From contig NZ_JBGUBC010000015.1 of the NCBI RefSeq assembly GCF_041821145.1, positions 1 to 64,000 on the forward strand: a stretch of DNA of 64,000 bases, in the 5' to 3' direction. The first letter of the stretch is position 1. The number at the start of each line of letters is the position of its first letter. Positions 56,946-64,000 of this stretch are shown piece by piece. The stretch comes from Halopenitus sp041821145 (lineage in GTDB: Archaea; Halobacteriota; Halobacteria; Halobacteriales; Haloferacaceae). Both the position numbers and the translations under genes were made by a program. The notes beneath the pieces are model-generated. The model saw only the letters and a list, made by a program, of their open reading frames with translations, did not search any database and was not told the DNA's origin.

Positions 56946-57404
56946 ATGTCCCTCGACGTGACGGTTCCCGACCCGCCGGAGCTTTCCGGGGTCGATCCGA
57001 ACGAGTACGACGATGCGGAGGTCGCGGGCGACGACTATCGACGCGGGGAGTTGTCGGCGTTCCTTCAGGAGGGCGCCTGGGAGGAGGCCTTCGAGGAGTG
57101 GGCGGCCACGAGCGCCCTCGACGAGGACGAGTGGGCGATCGTCGTCGACTTGGAGTTGGTGGACCGGTTCGACTTCTTTTGGGACTCCTTTGCCGACCGG
57201 GTCGGCTACCACGCACCGGGGCTTCCGGAGGACTGGAAGGTGCGCGATATCCATCCCGAGATCGATTCGTGGGAAATCGTCTCCGGGATCAACGCCGGGT
57301 TGACCGAGCTCGGACAGGTCGTCTGTGAGGTCCTGAAAGCGGAGTACATTGACTGGGAAAGCGACTACGATGCACCGGACGACCTCCCGGATTTCGAGAC
57401 GTGA
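56946..57404 (+). CDS. uncharacterised acidic protein coupled to cobT
   Basis: The 152-residue, very acidic protein (MSLDVTVPDPPELSGVDPNE) has aromatic-rich helical segments (GAWEEAFEEWAATSALDEDE, RFDFFWDSFADRVGYHAPGL, GLTELGQVVCEVLKAEYIDW). It is recognisable as a conserved haloarchaeal protein without a named domain. The stop lies within the GTGA that starts cobT, so it may assist cobalamin assembly, but only position supports that. A CCTTTTTG element about 30 bases upstream may be its promoter. Confidence 0.65.
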   Translation: MSLDVTVPDPPELSGVDPNEYDDAEVAGDDYRRGELSAFLQEGAWEEAFEEWAATSALDEDEWAIVVDLELVDRFDFFWDSFADRVGYHAPGLPEDWKVRDIHPEIDSWEIVSGINAGLTELGQVVCEVLKAEYIDWESDYDAPDDLPDFET

Positions 57405-57406
57405 GA

Positions 57407-58510
57407 ATGGAGGAACAACGACGCCGCGACGCCACCGACAACGCCGATCGCTCAGTCGCGATCACCCTCCCGACCGTACCGCCGGTCGACGAGGCCGCCG
57501 AACACGACGCGATGGATCGCCAGCCCACCCTCACGAAGCCGCCCGGGAGCCTCGGTCGGCTTGAGAACCTCGCGGTCGCGCTTGCGGGACTCTCCGGCGA
57601 GAGCCGACCCGAACTCGCCGAGGCGACCGTCGTGGTCGCGGCGTCGGATCACGGTGTCGTCGATCGTGGCGTCTCCGCATATCCACAGGCGGCCACCCGG
57701 GCGATGCTTGCGAACTTTCTGAACGGCGGGGCGGCGATCAACGCGATCGCCGACGCGGTAGGCGCCGAGACGCTCGTCGTGGACGCTGGCATCGTCGGCG
57801 AGCCGGTTGCAGGAGCCCTCGACGTCCGGATCGGATCGGGAACGGACGACGCCGCCGCGGGATCTGCGATGTCCCGGAAGGAAGCGCTGGCTGCGATCGA
57901 TGCGGGCCTCGAAATTGCGGCGGCGGATCTCGACGACAGCGATATCGTCGCGCTCGGGGAGATGGGGATCGGAAACACGACGATCGCCGCGGCGCTCACG
58001 GCGGCGCTGACCGACGCTTCGCCGGCGGAGGCGACCGGCCACGGGACCGGAATCGACGACGGTCGGCTCGATCACAAGATCGACGTCGTCGAGGAGATGC
58101 TCCGGGTGGACGGCCTCTCTCCGGACGATCGATCCACCGATCAGGATCCCCTCGATATCCTTGCCAGCGTCGGGGGGTTCGAGGTCGGCGTTCTCGCCGG
58201 AGTGGCAATCGGGTGTGCGGCAGACCGGACGCCGGTGGTCGTCGACGGTGCGATAAGCGGGGCGGCCGCGCTGCTCGCCGACGCGATCGAGCCGGCCGTC
58301 CGACCGTATCTCCTTCCCTCGCACGCGGGCGTCGAGCCCGCACACGCGATCCAACTCGACGCACTCGATCTGGACCCGCTTTTCGAGTACGACCTCCGGT
58401 TGGGTGAGGGGACCGGCGCCTGCCTGGCGTTGCCGATATATCGGTCCGCATGCGCGACGCTCCGCGAGATGGCGACGTTCGACGATATCGGCCTCGGACC
58501 CGACCAGTGA
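57407..58510 (+). CDS. cobT: nicotinate-nucleotide--dimethylbenzimidazole phosphoribosyltransferase
   Basis: CobT activates the lower-ligand base for cobalamin. The 367-residue protein has LTKPPGSLGRLENLAVALAG, VVAASDHGVVDRGVSAYPQA, ANFLNGGAAINAIA, LGEMGIGNTTIAAALTAAL, and VLAGVAIGCAADRTPVVVDG. These are all CobT landmarks except that the final region has HAGVEPAHAIQLDALDLDPL. A GTG start at 57401, overlapping the previous stop, is equally possible and adds two residues. No other cobalamin genes are in the window. Confidence 0.92.
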   Translation: MEEQRRRDATDNADRSVAITLPTVPPVDEAAEHDAMDRQPTLTKPPGSLGRLENLAVALAGLSGESRPELAEATVVVAASDHGVVDRGVSAYPQAATRAMLANFLNGGAAINAIADAVGAETLVVDAGIVGEPVAGALDVRIGSGTDDAAAGSAMSRKEALAAIDAGLEIAAADLDDSDIVALGEMGIGNTTIAAALTAALTDASPAEATGHGTGIDDGRLDHKIDVVEEMLRVDGLSPDDRSTDQDPLDILASVGGFEVGVLAGVAIGCAADRTPVVVDGAISGAAALLADAIEPAVRPYLLPSHAGVEPAHAIQLDALDLDPLFEYDLRLGEGTGACLALPIYRSACATLREMATFDDIGLGPDQ

Positions 58511-58586
58511 CGGGATGACCGTCTCCAGGGTTCGATAGTCGTATTCAGATCTTCGATCCGCCTCTCCGGGGAGCGACTCCGTCGTA

Positions 58587-58595
58587 TTCAAATAC
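58587..58595 (+). promoter_or_regulatory. TATA box of ileS
   Basis: TTCAAATAC is centred about 25 bases before the ileS ATG at 58616, indicating a leaderless transcript. Confidence 0.55.
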
Positions 58596-58615
58596 GCGGC
58601 CGAACACGCACGGAT

Positions 58616-61600
58616 ATGGAGCAGATCGACGACCAGTACACGCCCGCGGACGTCGAGTCCCTGGTGGACGAGTACTGGGACGACACCGACGCCTACGAGG
58701 CGGCAACGGAGGCCCACGCCGACGACCCGCCGTTCTTCTTCGTCGACGGCCCGCCATACACCTCGGGGCAGATGCATCTCGGGACCGCCTGGAACAAAAC
58801 GCTCAAGGACGCCATCATCCGGTACAAGCGGATGGACGGTTATCGAGTGACCGACCGTCCCGGCTACGACATGCACGGCCTCCCGATCGAGGTCAAAGTC
58901 GAGGAAGAACTCGGCTTCGAGTCCAAACAGGACATCGAGGAGTACGGAATGGAGGCGTTCATCGAGGAGTGCATGACGTTCGCGGAGTCCAACCGCGAGG
59001 CGATGGACGAGGACTTCAAGTCGATCGGTGTCTGGATGGACTGGGAAGACCCCTACAAGACGATCTCCCCCGAGTACATGGAGTCGGCCTGGTGGGCGTT
59101 CTCGGCGGTCGCCGATCGCGGCCTCGTCGAGCGCGGCAAGCGGTCGATATCCCAATGTCCCCGGTGTGAGACCGGCCTCGCGAACAACGAGGTCGAGTAT
59201 GAGGACGTCGAGGACCCGTCCGTCTACGTGAAATTCCCCCTTTCGGACCGGGACGGCTCACTCGTCATCTGGACGACCACCCCGTGGACGATCCCCGCGA
59301 ACACGTTCGTCGCGGTCGATCCGGATCTCACTTACAACGCGGTTCGCGCCGAACGGGACGGTGACACGGAGACGCTATACGTCGCCGCCGAGTGCGTCGA
59401 GGACGTACTCAAGCAGGGACGCTACGACGACTACGAGATCGAAGCCGAGCTGTCGGGTTCGGAGATCGTCGGCTGGGAGTACGATCATCCCCTGGCCGAC
59501 CACCTCGACGAGTACCCCGATTTCGAGGGTGCTGGCCGGGTGTACGCCGCTGATTACGTCGAGGCCGACCGCACCGGACTCGTTCACTCCGCGCCCGGAC
59601 ACGGTGAGGTCGACTTCGAGCGCGGACGCGAGCTCGGATTGGATATCGTGTGCCCGGTCGAACCGAACGGAGAGTTCACCGACGCGGCCGGCGAGTACGC
59701 CGGACAATTCGTTCGCGACGCCAACGACGATATCATCGAGGATCTGGTCGCCGACGGTTACATGCTCGCCCACGACACGGTCGAGCACAGCTACGGCCAC
59801 TGCTGGCGGTGTGGCACGGGAATACTCCAACTGGTCTCCGACCAGTGGTTCATCTCGATCACCGACATCAAAGACGACCTCCTCGATAACATGGAGGACT
59901 CCGAGTGGTACCCGGAATGGGCCCGCGATCAGCGGTTCCGCGACTTCATCGAGGACGCCCCCGACTGGAACGTCTCCAGACAGCGCTACTGGGGCATCCC
60001 GATCCCGATCTGGGTCCCCGAGGACGCCGATCCCGAGGCGTTCGGCGAGGAGATGATCGTGATCGGCACTCGCGAGGAGCTGGCCGACCGCGTCGATCAG
60101 TCGGTCGATCCCGAGTCGATCGACCTGCATCGGCCGACCGTCGACGATCTGACGATCACCGAAGACGAGACGACCTATCGACGCGTCGAGGACGTCTTCG
60201 ACGTTTGGCTCGACTCCTCGGTGGCCACGTGGGCGACGATCGGTTATCCCGGCGAAACCGAGGCCTTCGAGGAGCTGTGGCCGGCTGACCTCATCGTGGA
60301 GGCACACGACCAGACTCGCGGCTGGTTCTGGTCACAACTCGGCATGGGAACGGCGGCCTTCGGTGAGGTTCCCTACGAGCAGGTGTTGATGCACGGGTTC
60401 GTCAACGATAGCGAGGGACGCAAGATGTCGAAATCGGTCGGCAACATCGTCACTCCCGAGGAGGCGATCGACCGCGCCGGTCGAGATCCCCTCCGGACGT
60501 ACCTGTTGAGCCACGACCAGCAGGGTGTCGACCTGGCGTTCGAGTGGGACGGACTCGGTGAGATACAGGGTAAACTCAACATTCTCTGGAATACGTTCCG
60601 GTTCCCGCTGCCGTACATGTCCCTCGACGATTACGATCCCGCCGAGGCGTCGCTGGAGGACGGCGAACTCGAACTCGTCGACGAGTGGATCCTCTCGCGG
60701 CTCCAATCGGTCGAACACGAGATCAACGAGGCCTGGGCGGACTACCGGGTCAGCGACGTCGTCAACGCACTGATCGAATTCGTAACCCAGGACGTCTCGC
60801 GATTCTACATCAAGGCGGTCCGAGACCGGATGTGGGAGGAGTCCGATTCGGAATCGAAGCGGGGAGCCTACGCCACCCTCGCGACGGTTCTCGAGGAAAC
60901 GATCAGGCTGCTCGCTCCGATCGCGCCCTACCTGAGCGAACGAATGTACCAGACCCTCGATGGCGAGGCGACGACGGTTCACGCGCTCTCGTATCCCGAC
61001 CCCGATCCGTCCCGTCATGACCCCGTCCTTGAGCAGGACATCGCAGCCCTCCGCGAGGTTGAGGAGGCGGCGGCGAACGCTCGCCAGCAGGCGGGACGCA
61101 AGCTCCGATGGCCGGTCTCTCGCGTCATCGTGGAAAGCGAGGACGAGGCGGTCCGGGAGTCGATAACACGTCTCGAGGATCTCCTTCTCGATCGGGTGAA
61201 CGCGCGGTCGCTCGTGGTAACGGACCGATTCGAGGAACTCGTCGAGGTGGCCGAACCGCGGATGTCGGAGATCGGCCCCGCCTTCGGCGCCGACGCCCAG
61301 AAGGTAATGGATGCCCTTGCGGGTGCCACCCGGGAGATGGTCGAAAACGGGGAGATCACCATTGACGGCGAACCGGTGGATTTGACGGCGGAAATGGTCG
61401 AGTACGTCGCAACTCCCCCGGAGAACGTGTGGGGAGTCGACTTCGAGGACGGAACCGTCTACGTCGATACGGAACTCACGGACGACATCGAGGCGGAGGG
61501 CTACGCACGAGACGTCATCCGGCGCACCCAGCAGATGCGAAAAGACCTCGAACTCGACGTCGACGCGGAGATCAGCCTCGGGGTCGCGATCGACGACGAG

Positions 61601-61750
61601 CGCGTTTCGTCACTCGTTGAGGATCACCACGATCTGATCGCCGAGGAAACGCGAGCGAGTGAGTGGCTCGAGGATCCGGAAGCTGCAGCACACACGGAGA
61701 CCTGGGAGATCGAGGGCATCGACGTGACGATCGGTATCGATCCGCGCTGA
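58616..61750 (+). CDS. ileS: isoleucyl-tRNA synthetase
   Basis: This enzyme charges tRNA-Ile with isoleucine. The 1044-residue class I synthetase has the HIGH-equivalent motif in YTSGQMHLGTAWNKTLKDAI, the editing domain with LVIWTTTPWTIPANTFVAVD, zinc-binding Cys (ISQCPRCETGLANNEVEYED and HCWRCG), PETEAFEELWPADLIVEAHD-QTRGWFWSQL-type catalytic residues, and GRKMSKSVGNIVTPEEAIDR (KMSKS). The anticodon-binding C terminus is complete. Archaeal/eukaryotic type by architecture. Confidence 0.97.
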   Translation: MEQIDDQYTPADVESLVDEYWDDTDAYEAATEAHADDPPFFFVDGPPYTSGQMHLGTAWNKTLKDAIIRYKRMDGYRVTDRPGYDMHGLPIEVKVEEELGFESKQDIEEYGMEAFIEECMTFAESNREAMDEDFKSIGVWMDWEDPYKTISPEYMESAWWAFSAVADRGLVERGKRSISQCPRCETGLANNEVEYEDVEDPSVYVKFPLSDRDGSLVIWTTTPWTIPANTFVAVDPDLTYNAVRAERDGDTETLYVAAECVEDVLKQGRYDDYEIEAELSGSEIVGWEYDHPLADHLDEYPDFEGAGRVYAADYVEADRTGLVHSAPGHGEVDFERGRELGLDIVCPVEPNGEFTDAAGEYAGQFVRDANDDIIEDLVADGYMLAHDTVEHSYGHCWRCGTGILQLVSDQWFISITDIKDDLLDNMEDSEWYPEWARDQRFRDFIEDAPDWNVSRQRYWGIPIPIWVPEDADPEAFGEEMIVIGTREELADRVDQSVDPESIDLHRPTVDDLTITEDETTYRRVEDVFDVWLDSSVATWATIGYPGETEAFEELWPADLIVEAHDQTRGWFWSQLGMGTAAFGEVPYEQVLMHGFVNDSEGRKMSKSVGNIVTPEEAIDRAGRDPLRTYLLSHDQQGVDLAFEWDGLGEIQGKLNILWNTFRFPLPYMSLDDYDPAEASLEDGELELVDEWILSRLQSVEHEINEAWADYRVSDVVNALIEFVTQDVSRFYIKAVRDRMWEESDSESKRGAYATLATVLEETIRLLAPIAPYLSERMYQTLDGEATTVHALSYPDPDPSRHDPVLEQDIAALREVEEAAANARQQAGRKLRWPVSRVIVESEDEAVRESITRLEDLLLDRVNARSLVVTDRFEELVEVAEPRMSEIGPAFGADAQKVMDALAGATREMVENGEITIDGEPVDLTAEMVEYVATPPENVWGVDFEDGTVYVDTELTDDIEAEGYARDVIRRTQQMRKDLELDVDAEISLGVAIDDERVSSLVEDHHDLIAEETRASEWLEDPEAAAHTETWEIEGIDVTIGIDPR

Positions 61751-61836
61751 GGTCGCCGTTCTGGGACGGGTTCATACCGGATCGTCGCCGGCCGGTCGAA
61801 AGATATTCGGCGGTGTCGACCCTCCCCTTACACACG

Positions 61837-62313
61837 ATGCACGTCCGACCGGCGCGTCCCGGCGACGCCGAGGCGCTACGGGCGGCGGTTTCCCGCACGG
61901 GCGAAACGGCCGTATTTGACGATCGCGAGGTACAGGTGTTCGACGTGTCCGCAGCCGGGGTTCGGGAGGCGGCGGTGGCCGCGGACTGTGGATTTCTCGT
62001 CGAGGTCAACGACCGACCAGTCGGGCTGGCGTTGGCCCATCCCGACCGCGACGGGACGGCTGCCGAGCTTCTCGCGTTGTGGGTCCATCCGGAACACGCC
62101 GAGACGAGCGTCGAACGGAAGCTCATCGAGCGAGTCGCACGCGCGCTCCATCACGATCACGAGGGGATCGAAACGCTCCGCGTGACGGTTCCGATCGGGG
62201 AGCCCGCGGCGATGGAGTTCTACCGGGCGAACGGGTTCGATCGCGACGGCACTCGCTCGGGACGCGGCGGCGAGGAAGTCATCCTGACCGCCCCCGTCGA
62301 TCAGTGGTTGTGA
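61837..62313 (+). CDS. GNAT family N-acetyltransferase
   Basis: The 158-residue protein starts MHVRPARPGDAEALRAAVSR and has LALAHPDRDGTAAELLALWV-HPEHAETSVERKLIERVARA followed by EPAAMEFYRANGFDRDGTRS. The usual acetyl-CoA glycine loop (RxxGxG) is replaced by HAETSVERK, so cofactor binding may be weak or altered. Position after ileS does not reveal the substrate. It overlaps the next gene by 4 bases (GTGA). Confidence 0.78.
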   Translation: MHVRPARPGDAEALRAAVSRTGETAVFDDREVQVFDVSAAGVREAAVAADCGFLVEVNDRPVGLALAHPDRDGTAAELLALWVHPEHAETSVERKLIERVARALHHDHEGIETLRVTVPIGEPAAMEFYRANGFDRDGTRSGRGGEEVILTAPVDQWL

Positions 62314-62993
62314 CCGGATCCGGGTCGTCCGGATCGAGAGGGATTCATGGCGTCGGTGACGTTCGGTTCTTCGATCGGACCGCGCCCCTCTACGACCTCG
62401 TGATGCCCGCCGCAAACCCCGACGTTCTCACGGACGCGTTCGATATCGCAACCGGGTCGATTCATCGTATCCTCGACGTCGCCGGTGGATCCGGTCGAGC
62501 GTCGATGGCGATCGCGGACCGACCCAACGCGGGGGATCCCATCGTCGTGGATGCCTCCACGGGGATGGTAAAGCAAGCACGCGATCGAGGGCTCACGGTG
62601 GTCCGAGGGGACGCAATGAACCTGCCGATCGGTTCGGCGACGATCGATGCCGCGATGATCGTCGATGCGCTTCATCACGTCCCCGACCGGAAGGCGACCT
62701 TGAACGAGCTGTTCCGGGTTCTCCGCCCCGGCGGCGTGGCCGTGATCCGCGAGTTCGATCCCGACCATCCGCTCGGCCGGCTCCTGGTGGCCGGTGAGTC
62801 GGCGATCGGGATGGGATCGACGTTCGTGTCTCCCGAGGAACTCCTTGCGTCCCTCGAGATCGCGGGATTCGATCCGACCGTACTCGATGACGGATTCGTC
62901 TATACCGCAGTGGGACGGGTCCCGGATCTCGATGCGACTCTCGACGCGGCTCCCGTCGGTTCCGGCGATTGCGGGGATGAATCGCGAAGGTGA
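62310..62993 (+). CDS. SAM-dependent methyltransferase (UbiE/class I)
   Basis: The 227-residue protein starts at a GTG overlapping the acetyltransferase stop. The class I fold is clear: FFDRTAPLYDLVMPAANPDV, motif I HRILDVAGGSGRASMAIAD, VVDASTGMVKQARDRGLTVV, GDAMNLPIGSATIDAAMIVD-ALHHV, and FRVLRPGGVAVIREFDPDHP. The pattern resembles UbiE/MenG quinone methyltransferases, but the substrate is not proven. There is no in-frame ATG to offer a better start before motif I. Confidence 0.82.
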   Translation: MTGSGSSGSRGIHGVGDVRFFDRTAPLYDLVMPAANPDVLTDAFDIATGSIHRILDVAGGSGRASMAIADRPNAGDPIVVDASTGMVKQARDRGLTVVRGDAMNLPIGSATIDAAMIVDALHHVPDRKATLNELFRVLRPGGVAVIREFDPDHPLGRLLVAGESAIGMGSTFVSPEELLASLEIAGFDPTVLDDGFVYTAVGRVPDLDATLDAAPVGSGDCGDESRR

Positions 62994-63071
62994 AGCAGAC
63001 TCACAAAGAACCGGCACGATATCCGGCGACGATCCGCACGAAACAAGAGGCATCCCGTTCGATGGTCGTGT

Positions 63072-63485
63072 ATGTCGAAAGAGAGCTTCCTGACGAGGCG
63101 TCTCGACCGTGGCGCGCTCCCGTTGGTGATCGGCGACGTCGTTGCGATAGTGGTCGTGTTGTCGATCGGTGCTTTCCAGCATTATGAGACGGGATTTCTG
63201 CTCGATGACCCCGTCTATTTGGCTGCGATCTACGCTCCGTTCCTGATCGGGTGGGCGATCATGGCCCCGCTCGTCGGCGCGTACTCGCCCGGCGCAGTCG
63301 AGTCGGCGAAGGCCTCGCTTCCGCTTGCCATCCGATCGTGGATTCCGGCGGCCCTGATCGGCGTCGGCCTGCGGTGGATCGGAGTGTTTCACGGCGGTGC
63401 CGACCCGGTCTTCGTCCTCGTGATGGTGGTGACTGGATCGGTGGGGATCGGGATCTGGCGGGCCGCGTACTTCAAGATTCGATGA
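63072..63485 (+). CDS. DUF3054 family membrane protein
   Basis: The 137-residue protein has about four membrane helices (PLVIGDVVAIVVVLSIGAFQ, LAAIYAPFLIGWAIMAPLVG-AY, SWIPAALIGVGLRWIGV, FVLVMVVTGSVGIGIWRAAY). The spacing matches the DUF3054 family, which is common in haloarchaea and actinobacteria and has no known function. It is 78 bases after the methyltransferase gene, probably with its own promoter. Confidence 0.82.
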   Translation: MSKESFLTRRLDRGALPLVIGDVVAIVVVLSIGAFQHYETGFLLDDPVYLAAIYAPFLIGWAIMAPLVGAYSPGAVESAKASLPLAIRSWIPAALIGVGLRWIGVFHGGADPVFVLVMVVTGSVGIGIWRAAYFKIR

Positions 63486-63528
63486 CGTAGATCCTCACCT
63501 TCGGACGTCCCGGAATCCCATACCGTTC

Positions 63529-64000
63529 TCATGAACGGCCGTTCTTGTGGCCCAGATACAGCCCGGTGGCGGCGCCGACGATAGCGAATCCGGCTAACGT
63601 AAGAAACAGCGCGGACTCGTTGAAGTACTCCAAGATCACGCCGGCGATCGTCCCGCCGAGCGCCCCGACGCCGAAAACGCCGAGGTAGGTATACCCGTAG
63701 GAGAGCCCGCGGGTGCCCGCCGGGGTATACTCCGCGACGGTCGCCTGATAAAGCGGCTGGACGACGAACAGGAACATCCCCATCAGGACGCCGACGACGG
63801 CCAGCGGGCCGATCCCGAGGGAGGCGGCCGGCAGGAACACGAGAGCGAGAACGGCGAGCCCGCTGAATCCCGCCGCGAGTCCGTATTCCACCGGGAGCCG
63901 GTCAGTGAGCTTTCCGCCGACGTACTGGCCCACGACGCCGACGAGCAACAGTCCTGAATAGAAGTAATCACCGGGGGCGAGCGACTCTCCAGCAGCCGGA
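63529..64000 (-). CDS. MFS transporter, C-terminal part (cut by window edge)
   Basis: The frame is open to the right edge of the window; about 156 C-terminal residues are visible. They show the second half of a major facilitator protein: GLLLVGVVGQYVGGKLTDRL (the motif A-like GxLxDR), FLPAASLGIGPLAVVGVLMG, QATVAEYTPAGTRGLSYGYT, and the last helices ending LYLGHKNGRS. The substrate is unknown. The real start lies outside the window. Confidence 0.8.
   Translation of the reverse strand, partial: PAAGESLAPGDYFYSGLLLVGVVGQYVGGKLTDRLPVEYGLAAGFSGLAVLALVFLPAASLGIGPLAVVGVLMGMFLFVVQPLYQATVAEYTPAGTRGLSYGYTYLGVFGVGALGGTIAGVILEYFNESALFLTLAGFAIVGAATGLYLGHKNGRS

Noticed and set aside
57452..59155. A 567-codon minus-strand frame across cobT and ileS
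   Set aside because: It spans two confirmed genes and their promoter gap on the other strand.
1..64000. CRISPR arrays, complete insertion sequences, integrases, rRNA operon, replication origin
   Set aside because: I saw no regularly spaced repeats of CRISPR type, no transposase or integrase gene, no rRNA, and no cdc6/orc1 gene.

Overview
The window is chromosomal DNA from a haloarchaeon (class Halobacteria). The proteins are strongly acidic, the DNA is GC-rich, and many genes have a TATA box about 25-30 bases before the start codon with almost no leader. The gene set is archaeal: Nop5/fibrillarin, Cdc48, proteasome alpha, LSm, RtcB/archease, PriS/GINS, CofD, aRNase J, archaeal ribosomal proteins and RNA polymerase subunits D, K and N. 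I cannot name the genus. Most of the window is core genome; I see no intact insertion sequence, provirus or CRISPR array.

Layout. 0-9.1 kb: Nop5-FlpA (C/D sRNP), gamma-glutamylcysteine ligase, a winged-helix regulator, CoaD, a half-length TFB-like protein, tRNA-Leu(UAG) with a duplicated 3' end, photolyase, and the ThyA-DHFR pair. 9.2-19.7 kb: proteasome alpha, a membrane-anchored helix-turn-helix protein, archease-RtcB, a GDT1-type transporter, the small Hsp20-like gene fused by overlap to cdc48, an alpha/beta hydrolase, and LSm-L37e. 19.8-31 kb: a small membrane protein with a YeiH exporter, RNase J-GGPP synthase behind a long structured leader, an EamA exporter, peroxiredoxin, GINS51-PriS, a PadR regulator, MutY, a SprT-like protein and UspA. 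31-38 kb: BirA, then the translationally coupled run cofD-Dus-like-CitG-like-DUF447, S17e, a TctA-like permease, a zinc-finger gene with EF-1 beta, and tRNA-Thr(UGU) next to an IS200/IS605-like end. 38-45 kb: a branched-chain amino-acid type ABC importer and a CBS/zinc-ribbon protein. 45-50 kb: Mrp and its small coupled partner, phosphoglucosamine mutase, then isopentenyl phosphate kinase and mevalonate kinase. 50-56.7 kb: the classic translation/transcription operon (tRNA-Ser, S13, S4, S11, RpoD, tRNA-Leu, L18e, L13, S9, RpoN, RpoK, enolase, S2, MVK, IPK). 57-64 kb: CobT, IleRS, an acetyltransferase, a methyltransferase, a DUF3054 protein, and an MFS transporter cut by the window edge.

How it fits together. 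Isoprenoid (archaeal lipid) synthesis is split between MVK-IPK at 49 kb and GGPP synthase at 22.5 kb. In other haloarchaea, as I recall, IPK is followed directly by RNase J and GGPP synthase, and a single inversion of about 27 kb would restore that order here. RNA maturation is covered by C/D methylation, tRNA ligation and RNase J. Protein quality control is covered by the proteasome and Cdc48.

The most interesting signals lie between genes. An inverted repeat with the exact spacing I remember for the Archaeoglobus heat-shock regulator HSR1 sits on the transcription start of the Hsp20-like/cdc48 operon. Three 23-bp tandem repeats sit just before the TATA box of the divergent hydrolase. RNase J has a GC-rich folded leader of about 160 nt. 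A TTAGAC/GTCTAA operator and a tiny coupled ORF precede the GDT1 transporter. The tRNA-Leu 3' end is duplicated inside a long hairpin. MutY carries Glu where its catalytic Asp is expected. The CofD operon links F420 synthesis with CitG-like and DUF447 proteins of uncertain role.
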